Source: Geothermobacter hydrogeniphilus (GTDB lineage Bacteria; Desulfobacterota; Desulfuromonadia; Desulfuromonadales; Geothermobacteraceae). Taken from it: a stretch of DNA of 64,000 bases. The stretch is taken from NCBI RefSeq assembly GCF_002898515.1, contig NZ_PPFX01000001.1, positions 62,001-126,000 on the forward strand, in the 5' to 3' direction. The notes beneath the pieces were generated by a model. The model did no database searches, was not told the origin of the DNA, and saw only the letters and a program-made list of their open reading frames with translations. This document shows, one piece after another, positions 8,208-16,571 of this stretch. The translations under genes and the position numbers were made by a program. The first letter of the stretch is position 1; every line of letters begins with the position of its first letter.

Positions 8208-10754
8208 ATGGTCAATCTGAAGATCGACGGAAAGACAGTTGAAATAGAGCAGGGGGCGACGATTCTGGCCGCCGCCGAGAAGGCCGGTATCCGCATTCCG
8301 ACCCTCTGTTTCCTGAAAAAAGTTTCGCCGACCGGGGCCTGCCGGATCTGCGTGGTCGAGATCGAGGGAGTCGCCAAGCCGATGGCGGCCTGCCACACGC
8401 CGGCTGTCGACGGTATGGTGGTGACCACCCAGAGTGAAAAGCTGTACGCCACCCGCAAGCAGATCATTGAACTGCTGCTGGTCAATCATCCTCTCGATTG
8501 TCCGGTCTGTGACGCCGGCGGCGAATGTGAACTGCAGAACATCACCTATGAATTCAATGTAACCCGGCAGTCTTTCGAGGCCGAGGATGTCAGCCCCGGA
8601 ACCATCGATGGCTGGCCGTTGATTCAGCAGGTGCCGAACCGTTGCGTTCTCTGCGAAAAATGCGTCAAGGTCTGTCATGAGGTGGTCGGTGCCAGTGCCC
8701 TGTTCACCAATGACAAGGGGGACAAGGCCTTTATCGACAAACATCTCGAACTCTGCGAATACTGCGGCAACTGCGTCCAGGTCTGTCCGACCGGGACGAT
8801 GATCTCCAAGACGTTCAAATTCCGCGCCCGGCCCTGGGAATTGCGCAAGACTGCGACCGTCTGCACCCTGTGCAGCGGTCAGTGCGAGACCGAGGTGCAG
8901 ACCAAGGGCAATGAAATTTACCGCGTGGTCGCTGAAGACGGTTGCGGCAGCAACGACGGCAACCTCTGCATCGGCGGGTTTTTCAGCCACGGCTACGTTG
9001 CTTCCGACCGTCGCCTGACGGCTCCGCTGCTGAAACAGGACGGCATCCACCAGCAGCCGGTCTCCTGGGAGGAGGCGTTGTCCCGGGTGGTGGAAAAGGG
9101 GCGCGCCGCGGGCGGTGCGGCCTGTGCCGGACTGGGTTCCCCGCGCCTGACCAACGAGGAGAATTATCTCTTCCAGAAACTTTTCCGGGCCGGACTGGGC
9201 AGCAACAATCTCGACAGCGAGGCCCGGTTCGGTTTCCTGCGCGGGATGATGACCCTGCGTGACCAGCTCGGGCTCGGCGGCGCCAGCAATCGGTATGATC
9301 GCATCGGTTCGGCGGCGGCGGTGCTGGTTTTCGGTGCCGACGTGACTGCCGAGGCCCCCCTGGTCGACTGGCAGATTGAGCGCGCCTGCCTCCAAGGTGA
9401 CGGCAAGCTGATGCTGGCCAACATGCGACGGGTGAAGCTGGCTCGGCATGCCAATATCTTCCTGCAGTACAAGCCGGGCAGTGAAACCGGCCTGGCGCTG
9501 GCGCTGGCCCGGTTGATTGTCGACAAGGGGCTGGCCGATGAGGATTTCCTCAATCAGTATCTTGCCGACCCGGCAGCCCTTGAGCAATTGAGGACTGTTG
9601 ATATCGATCAGGCGGCTGCCGCGGCCGGGGTTTCCCGGGCGCTGCTTGAAGAGGCGGCCGATCATATCGGCGGAGCTGAATCGGTCGCCATCATTTTCGG
9701 CGGAGACCTTCTCAAGGGTTGTCAGGCCGAAGCTGCCACGGCCGCCCTGGCTGACCTGGCCCTAGTTTCGGGGGCCCTGCACGGCGATGTCGGTGGTCTG
9801 TTCCCGCTCGATGAAAAAGGCAACATGCAGGGCGTGGTTGACATGGGCGTGGCTCCCGAACTGCTGCCCGGCCAGCAGGATTATGCCACGGCCCGTTCCC
9901 GGGTTGAAAAGGCCTGGGGGGTCAGCCTGCCGAGCGGCGGCCGTGACGCCGCAGCCATCCTTGAAGGCATCGAGCAAGGTGAAATCCGGTTTCTCTATCT
10001 GGCCGGGGTCAACCCCCTGGTTGACTTTCCCGAGAGCGGCCGCTGGCGTCAGGCCCTTGACAAGGTTGATTTCCTGGTGGTTCAGGACATCCTCGCTTCC
10101 GAGTTGACCGAATGCGCTGACCTGGTTCTGCCCGGTGTCAGTTTTGCAGAAAAGAGCGGCACGGTGACCAGCCATGACGGCCGTCTCGGTTATCTGCAGC
10201 CGGCCCTGAAACCCGTGGGAGAGGCTCGCCCCGATGGTCAGATCTTTGCCGAGCTGCTGGCGCTGCTGGGGGGTGCCCCGGTGGAGGCCGCGGCCCTGCA
10301 GACCGAGATCAAGGATCTCTGTGGTCTCTACGAGGATGTCTGCTTTACCGGCCGGGGCCGCAGAAGCTGTCAGAAACTTCCCTGGCAGCCACAGCCGAAA
10401 CAGCTGAAAATTCTTCCCGTGTCGGCGGGAGATCCGGTCGAGGGCCTGCAGCTGCTGGCCGGAACGATCCTCTTTCAGTTCGGCAGTACCACCACTTATG
10501 CTCCCGGTCCCGCCGAGGTGGCGCCGGCCGGATACATCGAAATGAATCCGCAGGATGGAAAAGCCAGTGGCGTCCGGGAAGGCGGTCGGGTCAAGTTGAC
10601 GACCCGCACCGGCAGTGCCGTGGGTCCGGTCCGTTTCAGCGACGCGGTTCCGCAGGGGCTGGTTTTCGCCCCGGTGCATTTCGCTGATGTCAACGTGCAG
10701 CAGGCGATTCCAATCGGCAGCTGCTACGTGGCGGTGGAGGCCGGCAAGGCCTAG
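8208..10754 (+). CDS. sfrA: SfrA-like NADPH oxidoreductase alpha subunit (NuoG-like)
   Basis: Related to SfrA, the large subunit of the soluble NADPH/Fe(III) oxidoreductase. The 848 residues start with a 2Fe-2S ferredoxin domain (CFLKK, CRICVVE, CHTPA), then the His-Cys 4Fe-4S motif around HPLDCPVCDAGGEC. Two 4Fe-4S ferredoxin motifs follow (CVLCEKCVKVC and CEYCGNCVQVC), then a molybdopterin-oxidoreductase-fold domain with CTLCSGQCE. As in NuoG, this last domain may have lost its cofactor. It is paired with sfrB and closed by a strong terminator. Its position away from nuoEFG argues against it being a stray complex I subunit. Confidence 0.88.
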   Translation: MVNLKIDGKTVEIEQGATILAAAEKAGIRIPTLCFLKKVSPTGACRICVVEIEGVAKPMAACHTPAVDGMVVTTQSEKLYATRKQIIELLLVNHPLDCPVCDAGGECELQNITYEFNVTRQSFEAEDVSPGTIDGWPLIQQVPNRCVLCEKCVKVCHEVVGASALFTNDKGDKAFIDKHLELCEYCGNCVQVCPTGTMISKTFKFRARPWELRKTATVCTLCSGQCETEVQTKGNEIYRVVAEDGCGSNDGNLCIGGFFSHGYVASDRRLTAPLLKQDGIHQQPVSWEEALSRVVEKGRAAGGAACAGLGSPRLTNEENYLFQKLFRAGLGSNNLDSEARFGFLRGMMTLRDQLGLGGASNRYDRIGSAAAVLVFGADVTAEAPLVDWQIERACLQGDGKLMLANMRRVKLARHANIFLQYKPGSETGLALALARLIVDKGLADEDFLNQYLADPAALEQLRTVDIDQAAAAAGVSRALLEEAADHIGGAESVAIIFGGDLLKGCQAEAATAALADLALVSGALHGDVGGLFPLDEKGNMQGVVDMGVAPELLPGQQDYATARSRVEKAWGVSLPSGGRDAAAILEGIEQGEIRFLYLAGVNPLVDFPESGRWRQALDKVDFLVVQDILASELTECADLVLPGVSFAEKSGTVTSHDGRLGYLQPALKPVGEARPDGQIFAELLALLGGAPVEAAALQTEIKDLCGLYEDVCFTGRGRRSCQKLPWQPQPKQLKILPVSAGDPVEGLQLLAGTILFQFGSTTTYAPGPAEVAPAGYIEMNPQDGKASGVREGGRVKLTTRTGSAVGPVRFSDAVPQGLVFAPVHFADVNVQQAIPIGSCYVAVEAGKA

Positions 10755-10802
10755 CCGCAGGCAGCATTTTCTCCACAGGAGATTCTTTTCAGGGTAAAAT
10801 CA

Positions 10803-10838
10803 GGGCGCCCGGTCTCGTGACCGCGGCGCCTTTTGCAT
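10803..10838 (+). terminator. Rho-independent terminator after sfrA
   Basis: A long GC-rich stem pairs GGCGCC-CGGTC with GACCG-C-GGCGCC around a TCGT loop, followed by TTTTG. It lies 50 bp after the sfrA stop. Confidence 0.8.
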
Positions 10839-10890
10839 TCGTTCACTGACACCGGACCAGGTGCTGGTTCAAATTTTCCGGAGGTTTGAG

Positions 10891-11205
10891 ATGAAAACCA
10901 TCAGTTGTGATTACCAGGAGAAAATCGTCTACAGCGAGGAGAAGGCCAATAAGGTGGTCATCGCCGAACTGGATCATTCACGAACCACCCTCTGGTGCCT
11001 GTTGCCGGGGCAACAGATCAAGCCTCATGAACATGCCGGTGATCATGTCTGGGCGGTGCTTGAAGGAAGCGGCAGTTACCTTAGTGATGACGAACCTCTG
11101 CCGATCACGCCCGGCAGCCTGGTGGTGGTTCCGGCCGGCAAACCGCACGGGGTGGTCAACAATGGGCCGCAGGGATTGGTTTTTCTGAGTATCTCCGCCG
11201 GATGA
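10891..11205 (+). CDS. Small cupin-domain protein
   Basis: A 104-residue single-domain cupin. The metal-binding motif 1 appears as IKPHEHAGDHVWAVLEG and motif 2 as PAGKPHGVVNN, giving the usual His/Glu ligand set (H49, H51, H55 region and the late H). Small cupins of this type are sensors, isomerases or dioxygenases, and the substrate cannot be read from sequence. The ATG at 10891 follows CCGGAGG. An aminotransferase starts 13 bp later, so the two are very likely co-transcribed. Confidence 0.85.
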   Translation: MKTISCDYQEKIVYSEEKANKVVIAELDHSRTTLWCLLPGQQIKPHEHAGDHVWAVLEGSGSYLSDDEPLPITPGSLVVVPAGKPHGVVNNGPQGLVFLSISAG

Positions 11206-11218
11206 GGAGGTTTCCGAC

Positions 11219-12391
11219 ATGAATCGCCACCGACAGATTCCGCTGTCGAAGCGTTCCCGCCAGGTGACCCCGTTTCTGGCCATGGAGGTGATGGAGCGGG
11301 CCAGGAAACTGCAGGCCGCGGGACGGGAGGTTATCTATCTGTGCCTGGGTGAGCCCGATTTTGCCACGCCGCAACCGGTGGTTGAGGCCGTGGTCGAGGC
11401 GGTCAGGGGGGGAGATACCGGTTACACTCATTCTCTCGGTCGGCTCGATCTGCGTGAAGAGATCGCCGCCCATTATCAACAACGTTACGGGGTTGATGTT
11501 GATCCCGAGCAGGTCCTGGTTTCGGCCGGGACCAGTCCGCTGATGCTGCTGCTGTTCGCCGCCCTGCTCGATCCCGGCGACGAGGTGATCCTGCCCGACC
11601 CGAGCTATGCCTGTTATCCCAATTTCATCACCTTCTTCGAGGGGCTGCCGCGCTACCTCAAGACCCGCCCGGAAGATGCCTTCCAGCCACGTCCGGAGGT
11701 GGTGCGGGCGGCGATCACCGACCGCACCCGGGCGCTGCTGATCAACTCACCCTCCAACCCGGCCGGTTCGGTCATGCCGCCCGCCTGGCTGGAGCAGTTG
11801 GCGGAGTTGTCGGTGCCGGTGGTCTCCGACGAGATCTACCACGGGCTTACCTATCAGGGAGAGGAGCGCTCAATCCTCGAGTACAGCTCCGAGGCCTTCG
11901 TCCTGGGCGGATTTTCCAAGACCTATGCCATGACCGGTTGGCGGCTCGGGTACCTGATCGCTCCCCGTTCCTGCGTCCGCACCCTGCAGAGCCTGCACCA
12001 GAATTTTCTGATCAGTGCCAATAATTTCGTTCAGGCCGCCGGGATCGCCGCCCTGCGCCACTGCGGCGACGATGTCGAAAGGATGCGCACGGCCTACGAT
12101 GCCCGCCGCCGGCACCTGCTGGGGCGGCTGCCGGAGCTGGGGCTCGGGGTTGAACGTGATCCGGTGGCGGCTTTTTACGTGCTGGCCGACGCCCGGCATA
12201 TCAGCGGCGACTCCAAGGCGCTGGCGCTGGAACTGCTGGAACAGACCGGCGTTGCCCTGACCCCGGGCGTCGATTTCGGGGCAGCTGCCGAAGGGTTTCT
12301 GCGTTTTTCCTATGCCAATTCGATCGCCAATATCGATCGGGCGATTGAACTTCTCAAGGACTGTTTCGGTCGGCGCGGCTGGCTGCCCTGA
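11219..12391 (+). CDS. Class I/II pyridoxal-phosphate aminotransferase
   Basis: A fold-type I aminotransferase of 390 residues, close to the AspC/AlaT-like subgroup. The PLP lysine is K234 in FSKTYAMTGWRLGY, preceded by the SDEIYHGLTY aspartate/tyrosine pair and NSPSNPAGSV. It should transfer amino groups between an amino acid and 2-oxoglutarate or pyruvate, and specificity is undecided. It starts after GAGGAGG, 13 bp from the cupin, and converges with the CoA-binding gene. Confidence 0.9.
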   Translation: MNRHRQIPLSKRSRQVTPFLAMEVMERARKLQAAGREVIYLCLGEPDFATPQPVVEAVVEAVRGGDTGYTHSLGRLDLREEIAAHYQQRYGVDVDPEQVLVSAGTSPLMLLLFAALLDPGDEVILPDPSYACYPNFITFFEGLPRYLKTRPEDAFQPRPEVVRAAITDRTRALLINSPSNPAGSVMPPAWLEQLAELSVPVVSDEIYHGLTYQGEERSILEYSSEAFVLGGFSKTYAMTGWRLGYLIAPRSCVRTLQSLHQNFLISANNFVQAAGIAALRHCGDDVERMRTAYDARRRHLLGRLPELGLGVERDPVAAFYVLADARHISGDSKALALELLEQTGVALTPGVDFGAAAEGFLRFSYANSIANIDRAIELLKDCFGRRGWLP

Positions 12392-12425
12392 GTGACCGAC
12401 GAAGAGGGAGAAACAGTGGTCTGAA

Positions 12426-12830
12426 TCAGTGTTCGTGGTAACCGAGTACCACCAGCAGGCAGGAGCCGTCAGCGATGACATTGACCCCTGCCTGTTCAGC
12501 GTTACGCACCGCTTCCGGATCCTCGGCGCCGGGTTGCATCCAGATATGTTCAATGCCCCTGGTGATGGCCATCTCGACAACGGTGCGGGTGACCTCCGGC
12601 GGGGTGATCACCGAGATGCTCTTCACCTCCGGGGGGAGCTGCGCCACCGAGGCGACGCAGGCCTGCCCTTCGATGGTTTCTGCGGCCGGATTGACCGGAA
12701 TCGCCCGGCGATCATTCTGCAGATAGCAGCGCAGCACCTTGTTGCCGTACTTGTGAGGCCTGGTCGAGGCGCCGACCACGCCGAAAGCCGGCTGGTCGAG
12801 AAAACGACGGATCTTCTCTTCGATGGTCAT
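12426..12830 (-). CDS. CoA-binding domain protein (YccU type)
   Basis: A 134-residue Rossmann-fold CoA_binding protein. The N-terminal VVGASTRPHKYGNKV is the nucleotide-binding loop, followed by IPVNPAAETIEGQ and the conserved IWMQPGAEDPE segment. These stand-alone domains resemble the CoA-binding half of succinyl-CoA synthetase alpha. Their physiological role is unclear. It converges with the aminotransferase and is divergent from the HDOD gene. Confidence 0.9.
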   Translation of the reverse strand: MTIEEKIRRFLDQPAFGVVGASTRPHKYGNKVLRCYLQNDRRAIPVNPAAETIEGQACVASVAQLPPEVKSISVITPPEVTRTVVEMAITRGIEHIWMQPGAEDPEAVRNAEQAGVNVIADGSCLLVVLGYHEH

Positions 12831-13027
12831 GGTTTCTCCTTGACGGTCATGGCACCGATTTTACGCGTTTCGACGCCCGTGGGCAAATCATGCTGCCCGA
12901 TCCTCATTCAGCGCCGTTTGTCGCGGGAAAAAAAACTAAAATCAATTCCTTTCAGGTCGATAAGAACAGAGCGGAGAAGGTGGCGCAGGCTTGCCCCTGC
13001 CCCGCTGCAACCAGGAAAGGAACAGCT

Positions 13028-14260
13028 TTGGGTTACGTACTGCTCGATGATCTGCAGGCGGGGATGGTTCTTGGTGACGACCTGTTCACCGAAAAGGGCC
13101 AGTTTGTACTGGCCAAGGGAATCGAACTGGAAGAACGTCATCTGCAGGCCCTGCGTCGGTTCGGTATCCTCGAAGTGGACATTGTCGGAACCTCGCAGTC
13201 CGAACTCGATGGTGGAGAACTCGACCCGGTACTGATCGAAGAGAGTGTCCGCTTCCAGCAGGCCCGTTTCAGTCTCAATGATCGCGACCACGAGGTGGTC
13301 TCCGAAGTCTTCGAGCTTGCCTGCGAGCAGACCGCCAGGCGACTGCAGTCCGGTTGGAAACCCGCGGTCGCCAACCTTCCGGAGACTCTTGGAGAGGATC
13401 TCGACTGGAGTAACAAGCCCACCTCGGAAGACCTGGTACGGGGCAAGGTCAAGCTCGCTTCGCTGCCGGACGTCTACAGCAAGATTGTCGAGGCGCTGAA
13501 TGTTCCGGGTTGTGCCGCCAGTCACCTGGCGGAAATCGTCAGCAAGGACAGCAGTATCTCGGTACGGCTGCTGAAGCTGGTGAACAGTGCCTTTTACAGT
13601 CTGACGAGCAAGGTTGATTCCATTTCCCGTGCGATCACCCTGCTGGGCACCAGGGAACTGCTGAGTCTGGCTCTGGGTATTTCCATCGTCCGTCTGTTCC
13701 GCACGATTCCGACCGAACTGATCGATATGGAGGCCTTCTGGAAGCATTCCATCCGTACCGGTCTCTTTGCCCAGCAGCTGGCCCGTCGCAAGGGGCTGGA
13801 AGAAACCGAGATGTTCTTTGTCGGTGGGCTGCTGCATGATATCGGTCGCCTGGTGATGCTGGTGGAGATGCCGGAGTTCTATGCCCGGGCCCTGGTGACG
13901 GCGCAGCGGGAAGGGGTGGCCATCTACCAGGCAGAACGCCAGGAGCTAGCTTATGACCATGGACAGGTCGGCCGCATGCTGGGCGAGTTGTGGCGACTTT
14001 CCCGGACCCTCAGTCAAATGATTGGTTGGCACCACAAGCCGCAGGGGGATCGGTTTTCGGAAGAAACCTGCATCGTGCATCTGGCGGATTTCATGGCGCA
14101 TTCCCTGGGAGCGGAAACCAATCTGGCAAGTTCGATTTCTCCCTTCAACCCCAGGGCCTGGGAGGTCATCGATCTGCCGACCAATATCCTCGCTCCGGCC
14201 AGCCAGCATGTCGAGCGCCTTTTCATGGATATCTCGCGCACCTTCCTTGAAGACGATTGA
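13028..14260 (+). CDS. HDOD-domain signalling protein
   Basis: Residues 1-55 form the short module seen at the N-terminus of many HD-GYP and HDOD proteins (GYVLLDDLQAGMVLGDDLF). After a linker, an HDOD domain (about 140-340) carries LPDVYSKIVEALN, SISVRLLKLVNSAFY and the HD-like FVGGLLHDIGRLV. HDOD proteins act in signalling and cell-cycle or motility control, and phosphodiesterase activity is usually absent. TTG at 13028 is chosen because AGGAAAGGA lies just before it and the family module starts there. The frame stays open to an ATG at 12890, but those 46 residues look non-coding. Confidence 0.82.
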   Translation: MGYVLLDDLQAGMVLGDDLFTEKGQFVLAKGIELEERHLQALRRFGILEVDIVGTSQSELDGGELDPVLIEESVRFQQARFSLNDRDHEVVSEVFELACEQTARRLQSGWKPAVANLPETLGEDLDWSNKPTSEDLVRGKVKLASLPDVYSKIVEALNVPGCAASHLAEIVSKDSSISVRLLKLVNSAFYSLTSKVDSISRAITLLGTRELLSLALGISIVRLFRTIPTELIDMEAFWKHSIRTGLFAQQLARRKGLEETEMFFVGGLLHDIGRLVMLVEMPEFYARALVTAQREGVAIYQAERQELAYDHGQVGRMLGELWRLSRTLSQMIGWHHKPQGDRFSEETCIVHLADFMAHSLGAETNLASSISPFNPRAWEVIDLPTNILAPASQHVERLFMDISRTFLEDD

Positions 14261-14389
14261 CGGCTGCTTCAGGCTGTAACCCGCTTGTCCATTGGCATTA
14301 TGCCGTCGTTGTTCCCCCCCCCTGTTTCGGTTGCCTGGATCGTCGTCTCCCGCGGTGACAGTGGGGCGCAGTTCTGCTAGGGTTGCCTC

Positions 14390-14926
14390 ATGTCACGTCA
14401 ACGTTACCGCAGTGCCGAAGAACGTTTTCGCAGAGAGTTGCAGCGGAACCTGTTGGCCCGTCCCGGACGCCATGCATTCATCCTGGTTCTCGATGGACTC
14501 AAAGCGGGTTTCAATGTCGCCAAAATCCTGCGCAGTGCCGAAATTTTCGGTGCCCGCGAAGTTCACCTGGTCAATATCGGTCCTTTCGATCCCGCGCCGG
14601 CCAAGGGGGCGTTGCGCAAGGTGCCGGTACGCCGGTTCGACAGCTTCGCCGAATCCCATGCCGAACTCAGGGCGGCAGGCTATCGATTGTTCGTGCTGGA
14701 ATCGGGAAAGAGGACTTCATTGTGCGAAGCCGTCCTGCCGGAAAAGACGGCCTTTGTCCTTGGGCACGAGGAATTCGGTCCCAGTCCCGCGTGTCGCGCC
14801 AGGGACGACCTCGCGGGACTGAGCATCCCCCAGTTCGGTGAGACGGAAAGCCTCAATGTCAGTGTGGCCGCCGGCATTGTCATGTATGAATATGTTCGAC
14901 AGTGGAAAAGTTCGTCGACTGAATAG
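14390..14926 (+). CDS. SpoU/TrmH-family RNA 2'-O-methyltransferase
   Basis: A 178-residue SPOUT methylase. The three SpoU motifs are visible: FNVAKILRSAEIFGA (motif 1, with N and R), VLGHEEFGPS (motif 2) and the knot IPQFGETESLNVSVAAGI (motif 3). It should methylate a ribose in tRNA or rRNA, and the target cannot be assigned. No extra N-terminal RNA-binding domain is present, which resembles TrmL/TrmH-like short forms. Confidence 0.9.
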   Translation: MSRQRYRSAEERFRRELQRNLLARPGRHAFILVLDGLKAGFNVAKILRSAEIFGAREVHLVNIGPFDPAPAKGALRKVPVRRFDSFAESHAELRAAGYRLFVLESGKRTSLCEAVLPEKTAFVLGHEEFGPSPACRARDDLAGLSIPQFGETESLNVSVAAGIVMYEYVRQWKSSSTE

Positions 14927-14987
14927 CAATCCTTCTGACTGATGTTATGCTTTTTAAGCGATATCAACATCCAACGGAGGTGCATCC

Positions 14988-15650
14988 ATGGAACGAGCAG
15001 CAATCCGCTGGACCCTTCTGCTGTCGGCCCTGGTTTTTCTGGCCGGTTGCAGTTCAACCCAGATGGCCGCGACCTGGCATGATCCGAATGTACCGAGCGG
15101 ATCGGTGAAAAAGGTCTTTGTCATCGGTGTCGCCAAGGACCAGCTTAATCGACGGCTGGTGGAAGATCAGTTTGCCGCTAAACTGGCCTCTCTGGGAAGC
15201 AGGGGCGTGCAGAGTTATAATTATTTCAGCGACACCCAGCTTAAGGATGACAAGGACGCGGTGATGGCGAAGGTCAGGGAGCTTGGTTGTGACGCGGTGC
15301 TGGTCACCATGGCAACCGGCAGCCGAACCGAAACGGTCATTACCCCCGGCCGGACCTATGGCACGGTTCGCGGTGACAGCTATCGCTATGAACGACGCCG
15401 TTACACGCCTTCCGATCGTTCCCGGCGTGGATGGGATGATTATTATCGGAGCAGTTTCGATATCACTCACGAACCGGCGACCAGTACTGATTTCAAGGTG
15501 GTGACCATGGAGAGCAATCTCTATAACCTGGACAAGAAACTGATCTGGTCAGCCCAGGCCGAAACCGTGATCGACAAGCCGGTCGGTGAACTGATCACCG
15601 AATTCGTCGATGAAGTCGGCAAGGATATGGCCGCCTCCGGTCTGTTCTGA
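14988..15650 (+). CDS. DUF4136-like lipoprotein
   Basis: A 220-residue predicted lipoprotein: signal residues 8-20 followed by the lipobox FLAGC. The mature domain begins with ATWHDPN and has the KKVFVIGVAKDQLNRRLVEDQF helix typical of DUF4136-type proteins. A basic, Tyr/Arg-rich insert (YERRRYTPSDRSRRGW) lies near residues 135-150. Function is unknown and probably periplasmic. It is preceded by CGGAGG and followed by a strong terminator. Confidence 0.75.
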   Translation: MERAAIRWTLLLSALVFLAGCSSTQMAATWHDPNVPSGSVKKVFVIGVAKDQLNRRLVEDQFAAKLASLGSRGVQSYNYFSDTQLKDDKDAVMAKVRELGCDAVLVTMATGSRTETVITPGRTYGTVRGDSYRYERRRYTPSDRSRRGWDDYYRSSFDITHEPATSTDFKVVTMESNLYNLDKKLIWSAQAETVIDKPVGELITEFVDEVGKDMAASGLF

Positions 15651-15675
15651 GCGGTCAGACAGGTCTGCTACAGCA

Positions 15676-15713
15676 ACCGCCCCGTCGGATTTTCCGGCGG
15701 GGCGGTTTTATCT
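15676..15713. terminator. Bidirectional terminator between the DUF4136 gene and the ferritin-like gene
   Basis: ACCGCCCCG pairs with CGGGGCGGT, followed by TTTTAT on the plus strand. It serves the plus-strand lipoprotein gene and possibly the convergent ferritin-like gene. Confidence 0.75.
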
Positions 15714-15765
15714 CACGTGAATCAGTGCGTTCAGGCGGGATGGCGCGAGTGTTTTCCGATGGGGA

Positions 15766-16266
15766 TCAGCGCGGAGGCTGGATCATCAGATCGAGGTCTT
15801 CCAGCAGGGCCTGCAGGTCTTCTTCGTGCTCAACCTCCTGTTCGATGATCTGCAGGGCGATGTTGTAGGTGATCGGATCCTTGCCTTCGGTCAGCTTCAT
15901 CAGGCGGTCATAGACGCTGATGGCGCATTGCTCGGCCTTGATGTTCTGTTCCAGCAGGGCGCGAACGAAGGGGTTGTCGGGGGCGTCGTAACCGCAGTTG
16001 GTCCACTTGAACCAGTCCTTGGGAGTAGTCAGCGGCGTGCCGCCCAGCTGGATGATGCGGTTGGAAACCAGCTCGGCGTGTGCCAGTTCCTCAGTGGCGT
16101 GCTGCAGCAGCTCGGCGATGATGGCATCCTTCATCGGCCCCTTGGCGACCTTGGCCCCGAGCCAGTACTGGTAATAGGCCAGCCACTCGTCGGCGAAGGC
16201 CTTGTTGAGTGTTTTCAGCAGCTCATCGGCATCCAGGCCGATGATTTCTCTTCCCCTGGTTCCCAT
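15766..16266 (-). CDS. Ferritin-like / bacterioferritin-type iron protein
   Basis: A 166-residue ferritin-like four-helix protein. Paired metal motifs are visible: E in FADEWLAYYQYW, EELAHAE in helix 2, and IKAEQCAISVYDR plus EQEVEHEEDL in helices 3-4. It probably binds or oxidises iron, in storage or peroxide protection. The start at 16266 is chosen over the ATG at 16278 because GGAGG sits 5-6 bp before it. A near-consensus promoter lies upstream. Confidence 0.85.
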   Translation of the reverse strand: MGTRGREIIGLDADELLKTLNKAFADEWLAYYQYWLGAKVAKGPMKDAIIAELLQHATEELAHAELVSNRIIQLGGTPLTTPKDWFKWTNCGYDAPDNPFVRALLEQNIKAEQCAISVYDRLMKLTEGKDPITYNIALQIIEQEVEHEEDLQALLEDLDLMIQPPR

Positions 16267-16315
16267 GAAATCCTCCATCTTCCAGTTGGTTAGCTGATGG
16301 TTTGCAGATTTTTCA

Positions 16316-16343
16316 ACTTTATCTCGGGGAGAGGTTTTGTCAA
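16316..16343 (-). promoter_or_regulatory. Near-consensus promoter for the ferritin-like gene
   Basis: On the minus strand TTGACA (16343-16338) and TAAAGT (16321-16316) are spaced by 16 bp. They lie 50 bp upstream of the chosen start. Confidence 0.6.
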
Positions 16344-16571
16344 ACCGAACAAGCGTTGACCCGATTGGACGTGGGAATAACGCTCCGGCTGCCCTTTTTT
16401 GAGGACTGACTGCAACTCCCTCACTGGGGGTGCCCGTAAAACCTCATCCTTTGGGCGGGATTTTACTCCGGAGTCGGGAACCTCGGTTTGACTTCTATCT
16501 GCGCAGTGTCTGTGCCGTCGGCGCAGGAAAAGTTGTGGAATAAACAGGTCGGGATGATATACTCAGTCGCT

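Noticed and set aside
6082-8208. A 708-residue open frame on the minus strand
   Set aside because: It is antisense to sfrB, whose frame has clear cofactor motifs. The minus translation has no motif and is a by-product of GC-rich codon use.
8208-10754. sfrA as a second nuoG of complex I
   Set aside because: It is paired with a GltD-like partner rather than nuoE/F. Domain order and pairing match SfrAB, and a complete nuoG exists at 34398-36764.
12831-13027. A c-di-GMP riboswitch in front of the HDOD gene
   Set aside because: The G/C-rich leader has short pairings but lacks the conserved GEMM tetraloop/receptor pattern.
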